This document shows, piece by piece, positions 1-6,961 of a stretch of DNA of 6,961 nucleotides. Origin of the DNA: an uncultured Acidobacteriota bacterium (lineage in GTDB: Bacteria > Acidobacteriota > Blastocatellia > RBC074); contig CALBSU010000478.1 in NCBI GenBank assembly GCA_937967285.1, forward strand, positions 1-6,961. The letters run 5' to 3'. A program made the position numbers and the translations under genes. The notes below the pieces were generated by a model. The model saw only the letters and a list, made by a program, of their open reading frames with translations, searched no databases and was not told the origin of the DNA. The stretch's first letter is position 1; each line of letters begins with the position of its first letter.

Positions 1-2522
<2,522 letters not shown>

Positions 2523-2531
2523 AGTGCAAGG

Positions 2532-2570
<39 letters not shown>

Positions 2571-2638
2571 CTTATTTGAATGGGCGATGTTTTGCCTGAA
2601 TTTGACCATACAAACAGACGCGGATTTCGGGATACCTG

Positions 2639-2682
2639 CTGGAAACTTTAATCCGGGCTGAGCATTTACTTACGGTTTCCAG
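2639..2682. repeat. 8-bp inverted repeat CTGGAAAC/GTTTCCAG with a 28-bp spacer
   Basis: CTGGAAAC at 2639-2646 and GTTTCCAG at 2675-2682 are perfect inverted copies of the unit that builds the nearby tandem array. The left arm directly abuts TTTAAT (2647-2652), a 5-of-6 match to a -10 hexamer for the rightward gene, although I see no good -35 in front of it. The pair could be an operator, a dispersed copy of the repeat family, or chance. It is not followed by a T-run, so it is not a standard terminator. Confidence 0.5.
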
Positions 2683-2694
2683 TATTCAAACCCC

Positions 2695-2747
2695 TGGAGG
2701 CGCACCCTGACGCGGCATCCGAAAGCCGGCACCTCCACATTAAGAGG
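2695..2747 (+). promoter_or_regulatory. Structured leader with alternative pairings around the ribosome binding site of the SnoaL-like gene
   Basis: TGGAGG (2695-2700) is the exact reverse complement of CCTCCA (2732-2737). Inside this stem, GC (2702-2703) can pair with GC (2729-2730), and CGGC (2713-2716) with GCCG (2725-2728) around an 8-nt loop. The Shine-Dalgarno sequence AAGAGG (2742-2747) lies five bases before the ATG. Its GAGG (2744-2747) could pair with CCTC (2732-2735), which also belongs to the long stem, so the two pairings exclude each other. The complementarity is seen directly. A regulatory role is inference, and I recognise no named riboswitch class. Confidence 0.4.
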
Positions 2748-2752
2748 CAAAA

Positions 2753-3265
2753 ATGTTAAAAACAAAGAAGTTGGCGTCTATCGGGGGATTATTGTTCCTC
2801 GCTCTTTGCATCACCGCGACGTATTCCGAAGCCCAGAAAGGCGGGAAAGCCGGCAGGAAAGCCTCCGCAAAGCCCTCAGCCGGAAGCGACCGGATACTGG
2901 CCCTGCTCGACGCCCAGGTCGAGGCGTGGAATTCCGGCGATCTGGACAAATTCATGCGCGGGTACTGGAAGTCTCCGGAACTGACCTTCTTCTCATCGGG
3001 CGGAAAGCTCAACGGCTGGGATGCGACGATCGAACGTTACCGCAAAACGTATCAGTCGGACGGGAAAGAGATGGGCAGGCTGGTCTTCGACGATCTCGAC
3101 ATCACCATGCTCGGCCCCGATGCCGCGTTCGTGCGCGGGAAATGGGAACTGACATTTTCGGACGGGAAACGCGCCGGCGGGATCTACACTCTGGTCTTCC
3201 GCCGCCTGGGCAACGAGTGGAAGATCATCCACGACCACACGTCCTCAGTCGAGCAGAAGCAGTAA
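2753..3265 (+). CDS. Exported SnoaL/NTF2-like (DUF4440-type) protein of unknown function
   Basis: This is a 170-residue protein with a typical signal peptide: a KTKK basic start, a hydrophobic core at about 8-22, and a likely signal peptidase I site after Ser-Glu-Ala27. A short Lys/Gly/Ala-rich linker (about 28-45) leads into one compact domain. That domain begins [20 protein letters not shown] and ends WKIIHDHTS, the usual pattern of the NTF2-like cone fold of DUF4440/SnoaL proteins. Such proteins bind small ligands or act as enzymes, and many bacteria carry exported copies of unknown role. The pocket substrate cannot be read from sequence. His160, Asp161 and His162 are candidate pocket residues by position. 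The ATG at 2753 has a good AAGAGG ribosome site. It is not clearly part of the downstream operon, because a separate promoter follows. Fold confidence is high; no function is assigned. Confidence 0.85.
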   Translation: MLKTKKLASIGGLLFLALCITATYSEAQKGGKAGRKASAKPSAGSDRILALLDAQVEAWNSGDLDKFMRGYWKSPELTFFSSGGKLNGWDATIERYRKTYQSDGKEMGRLVFDDLDITMLGPDAAFVRGKWELTFSDGKRAGGIYTLVFRRLGNEWKIIHDHTSSVEQKQ

Positions 3266-3269
3266 CCGT

Positions 3270-3301
3270 GCGCGTCTCCGGGCGTTGCAATGATGACGCG
3301 C
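3270..3301. repeat. 7-bp perfect inverted repeat GCGCGTC/GACGCGC around the phoH -35 element
   Basis: GCGCGTC (3270-3276) and GACGCGC (3295-3301) are exact inverted copies 18 bases apart. The TTGCAA -35 box (3285-3290) lies in the loop, and the right arm ends seven bases before the -10 box. The left arm starts five bases after the stop codon of the SnoaL-like gene. No T-run follows on either strand, so a standard intrinsic terminator is not supported. It could be an operator or a read-through structure. Confidence 0.5.
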
Positions 3302-3313
3302 GAAAAGTATATT
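3285..3313 (+). promoter_or_regulatory. Sigma70-like promoter for the phoH-ybeY-corC-era operon
   Basis: TTGCAA (3285-3290, 4 of 6 to the -35 consensus) and TATATT (3308-3313, 5 of 6 to the -10) are separated by exactly 17 bp. The predicted start near 3320 gives a leader of about 54 nt before the CTG at 3374. This is the best-spaced pair between the two genes. It is motif evidence only. Confidence 0.55.
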
Positions 3314-3355
3314 ACCTTTTGATCGACCGGTCTGAATCGGTACATCATATTAATT

Positions 3356-3373
3356 AGAGGAGACTACACCTCT
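3356..3373 (+). promoter_or_regulatory. phoH ribosome binding site inside a small hairpin
   Basis: AGAGG (3356-3360), part of the Shine-Dalgarno run AGAGGAG, can pair perfectly with CCTCT (3369-3373) across an 8-nt loop. The right arm ends immediately before the proposed CTG start. The strong ribosome site supports initiation near 3374 rather than at the GTG 100 bases further on. The hairpin is short, so its effect on translation is uncertain. Confidence 0.45.
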
Positions 3374-4336
3374 CTGAGAAGTCTTAAGATCACATTACCG
3401 GAACAGGGGCTTGAGGCCCTCTTCGGCACATACGATCAGAACATCAAGTACCTCGAGTCGCTGCTCAGCGTCAGGGTGGGCGGCCGCGGATCGGAACTCA
3501 TCGTCGAAGGCGACGAGGCGGACGTGGCGATCGTCGAGCGCATCCTCAAGGACTACGGCCAGCTCTTTCAGGAAGGGCGCACGCCGACCTCCAACGAACT
3601 GCGGAACGCGTTCAAGCAGATCGCCGACGACAGGACCTCGACCCTGCGCGAGCTCTTCACGGGACAGAAACGGATCAATCCTTCCGGGCGCAAGCAGGTC
3701 ACGGCCAAGGGACCGAATCAGAAACGGTATCTCGAAGCGATCGAGAAGAACGACATCGTCTTCGGCATCGGACCGGCCGGAACCGGCAAGACCTATCTGG
3801 CGGTCGCCATGGCGGTCCAGTACCTGCTCTCGAAGAGCGTCAACCGGATCATCCTGGCCCGCCCGGCGGTCGAGGCCGGAGAGAAGCTCGGCTTTCTGCC
3901 CGGCGATCTGCAGGACAAGGTCGATCCGTACCTGCGACCGCTCTATGACGCGCTCTTCGATCTGATGGATTACGAGCGCGCCACCAAATTCATCGAGAAG
4001 CGCGTGATCGAGGTCGCTCCGCTGGCATTCATGCGCGGGCGAACGCTCTCCGACGCATTCATCATCCTCGACGAGGCGCAGAACACGACCTCCGAACAGA
4101 TGAAGATGTTCCTGACCAGGATCGGTTTCGGATCGAAGGCGGTCATCACCGGCGATGTGACGCAGATCGACCTGCCCTCGGGGAGAAAATCCGGGCTGGT
4201 CGAGGCGCAGCGCGTGGTCAACGACATCGACGGAATCTCCTTCATTCAGTTCGACGAGCGGGATGTGGTCAGGCATCAGCTGGTCCAGATGATCATCAAG
4301 GCCTACGATGAGCACAACCGCAAGATCAGCCTCTGA
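3374..4336 (+). CDS. ybeZ: PhoH-family ATPase (YbeZ-like), apparent CTG start
   Basis: This cytoplasmic P-loop ATPase belongs to the PhoH/YbeZ family, which in E. coli binds YbeY and has been linked to RNA metabolism. With a start at 3374 it has 320 residues, normal for the family. A KH-like N-terminal region (about 1-75) holds [20 protein letters not shown]. The ATPase core has Walker A GPAGTGKT (133-140), the family signature [17 protein letters not shown] (162-178), Walker B IILDEAQN (Asp233, Glu234) and [10 protein letters not shown] (259-268). No ATG, GTG or TTG lies in frame between the stop at 3320 and the GTG at 3476. That GTG would delete 34 conserved residues and has no ribosome site at a suitable distance. 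CTG at 3374, 11 bases after GGAG, restores the expected N-terminus. The gene opens the operon, and ybeY begins inside its 3' end. Family call very secure; exact start moderate. Confidence 0.93.
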   Translation: MRSLKITLPEQGLEALFGTYDQNIKYLESLLSVRVGGRGSELIVEGDEADVAIVERILKDYGQLFQEGRTPTSNELRNAFKQIADDRTSTLRELFTGQKRINPSGRKQVTAKGPNQKRYLEAIEKNDIVFGIGPAGTGKTYLAVAMAVQYLLSKSVNRIILARPAVEAGEKLGFLPGDLQDKVDPYLRPLYDALFDLMDYERATKFIEKRVIEVAPLAFMRGRTLSDAFIILDEAQNTTSEQMKMFLTRIGFGSKAVITGDVTQIDLPSGRKSGLVEAQRVVNDIDGISFIQFDERDVVRHQLVQMIIKAYDEHNRKISL

Positions 4337-4763
4337 CGGGGACACGGCGATCGAGGTCATCAACCGGCAGCGACGCCGAAAGATAGACCGGAACGCCGCC
4401 GCACGGCTCGCCCGGCGGGTGCTTGACCGGATCGGACGCAGCGACGCGACGCTGACGATAACTTTCATACGCGACCCGAGAATGCGAGAATTGAATCGCG
4501 ACTATCGCGGCATCGACCGGCCGACCGATGTGCTTTCATTCGGTTACGGCGCCGGGGACGGCGAACTCGGCGATGTCGTCATCTCGGTCGATACGGCGGA
4601 ACGTTATGCCGCCGAACTGGGACTCGATTTTCAGCGCGAAATCGACAACCTGATTATTCACGGAGCGCTGCATCTGGCCGGATATGATCACGAGACCGAT
4701 CGGGGCGAGATGAACAGGCTCGAAAAAAGACTGCGGAAGGAGTTTCTCGAAAAAAGTTCCTGA
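4308..4763 (+). CDS. ybeY: Endoribonuclease YbeY (16S rRNA maturation factor)
   Basis: YbeY is a small metal-dependent single-strand endoribonuclease needed for 16S rRNA 3'-end processing and for quality control of damaged 70S ribosomes. The 151-residue protein shows the family features: IEVINRQ near the start (15-21), the stretch [16 protein letters not shown] (63-78), GDVVIS (88-93), and the zinc-binding [11 protein letters not shown] with His118, His122 and His128 in H-x3-H-x5-H spacing. The ATG at 4308 has AAGG six bases upstream and overlaps phoH by 29 bp in another frame. This adds about 13 residues before the conserved core. No other standard start is closer to the core. The overlap suggests translational coupling with phoH, whose product is a likely partner. 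Nothing is missing or broken. Confidence 0.95.
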   Translation: MSTTARSASDGDTAIEVINRQRRRKIDRNAAARLARRVLDRIGRSDATLTITFIRDPRMRELNRDYRGIDRPTDVLSFGYGAGDGELGDVVISVDTAERYAAELGLDFQREIDNLIIHGALHLAGYDHETDRGEMNRLEKRLRKEFLEKSS

Positions 4764-4777
4764 TCGCCCGACATGCC

Positions 4778-6100
<1,323 letters not shown>

Positions 6101-6101
6101 A

Positions 6102-6961
<860 letters not shown>

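Noticed and set aside
2798..2809. Lipobox around Cys19 of the SnoaL-like protein
   Set aside because: The residue before the Cys is Leu rather than Gly, Ala or Ser, and a good signal peptidase I site follows at Ser-Glu-Ala27.
3270..3301. Intrinsic terminator after the SnoaL-like gene
   Set aside because: The stem is perfect, but the loop is 18 nt and no T-run follows on either strand.
3476..3478. GTG as the start of phoH
   Set aside because: It would remove 34 residues that match the conserved N-terminus of the family and has no Shine-Dalgarno at a suitable distance. The CTG at 3374 is preferred.
3395..4468. 357-codon minus-strand open frame opposite phoH and the start of ybeY
   Set aside because: The plus strand has an unmistakable PhoH ATPase here, and the antisense product shows no family features.

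Overview
The window reads as an ordinary chromosomal housekeeping region of a Gram-negative bacterium. I see no mobile element, CRISPR array, tRNA, rRNA or recognisable new multi-gene system. A member or relative of Acidobacteriota is my best guess. The clues are moderately high GC, a class A penicillin-binding protein with the motif ILTLYCNQ, a small exported DUF4440/SnoaL-like protein, and the gene order phoH - ybeY - corC - era. This assignment is an inference from memory of the families, not a search result.

Layout. Bases 1-2522, on the minus strand, encode most of a bifunctional peptidoglycan synthase (PBP1A type) whose C-terminus runs off the left edge. Bases 2523-2752 are a divergent, AT-richer intergenic region. 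It holds an extended -10 promoter almost touching the PBP1A start codon, a heptanucleotide tandem repeat, an 8-bp inverted pair of the same repeat unit, and a potentially structured leader before the next gene. Bases 2753-3265 (+) encode a secreted NTF2/SnoaL-fold protein of unknown role. Bases 3266-3373 hold a sigma70-like promoter set inside an inverted repeat, followed by a Shine-Dalgarno hairpin. From 3374 to the right edge runs a tight plus-strand operon: PhoH-family ATPase (apparently starting at CTG), YbeY endoribonuclease, a CorC/CNNM-type transporter, and Era GTPase (the last few residues are missing).

How the genes work together. YbeY (16S rRNA 3'-end maturation and ribosome quality control), the PhoH/YbeZ ATPase (a known YbeY partner) and Era (a GTPase that binds the 3' end of 16S rRNA) form a ribosome-maturation module. 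The CorC-type membrane protein is its usual companion (ybeX in Enterobacteria) and is thought to act in Mg2+ homeostasis. Gene spacing (29-bp overlap, 14-bp gap, 1-bp gap) and weak internal ribosome sites point to one transcript with translational coupling.

The observations most worth a second look are in the control regions. They are the non-canonical start of phoH beneath a self-complementary ribosome site, a mutually exclusive pairing in the leader of the SnoaL-like gene, and the near-leaderless PBP1A promoter whose spacer is made of heptamer repeats. In the proteins, the first membrane helices of the CorC homologue lack residues that are usually conserved.
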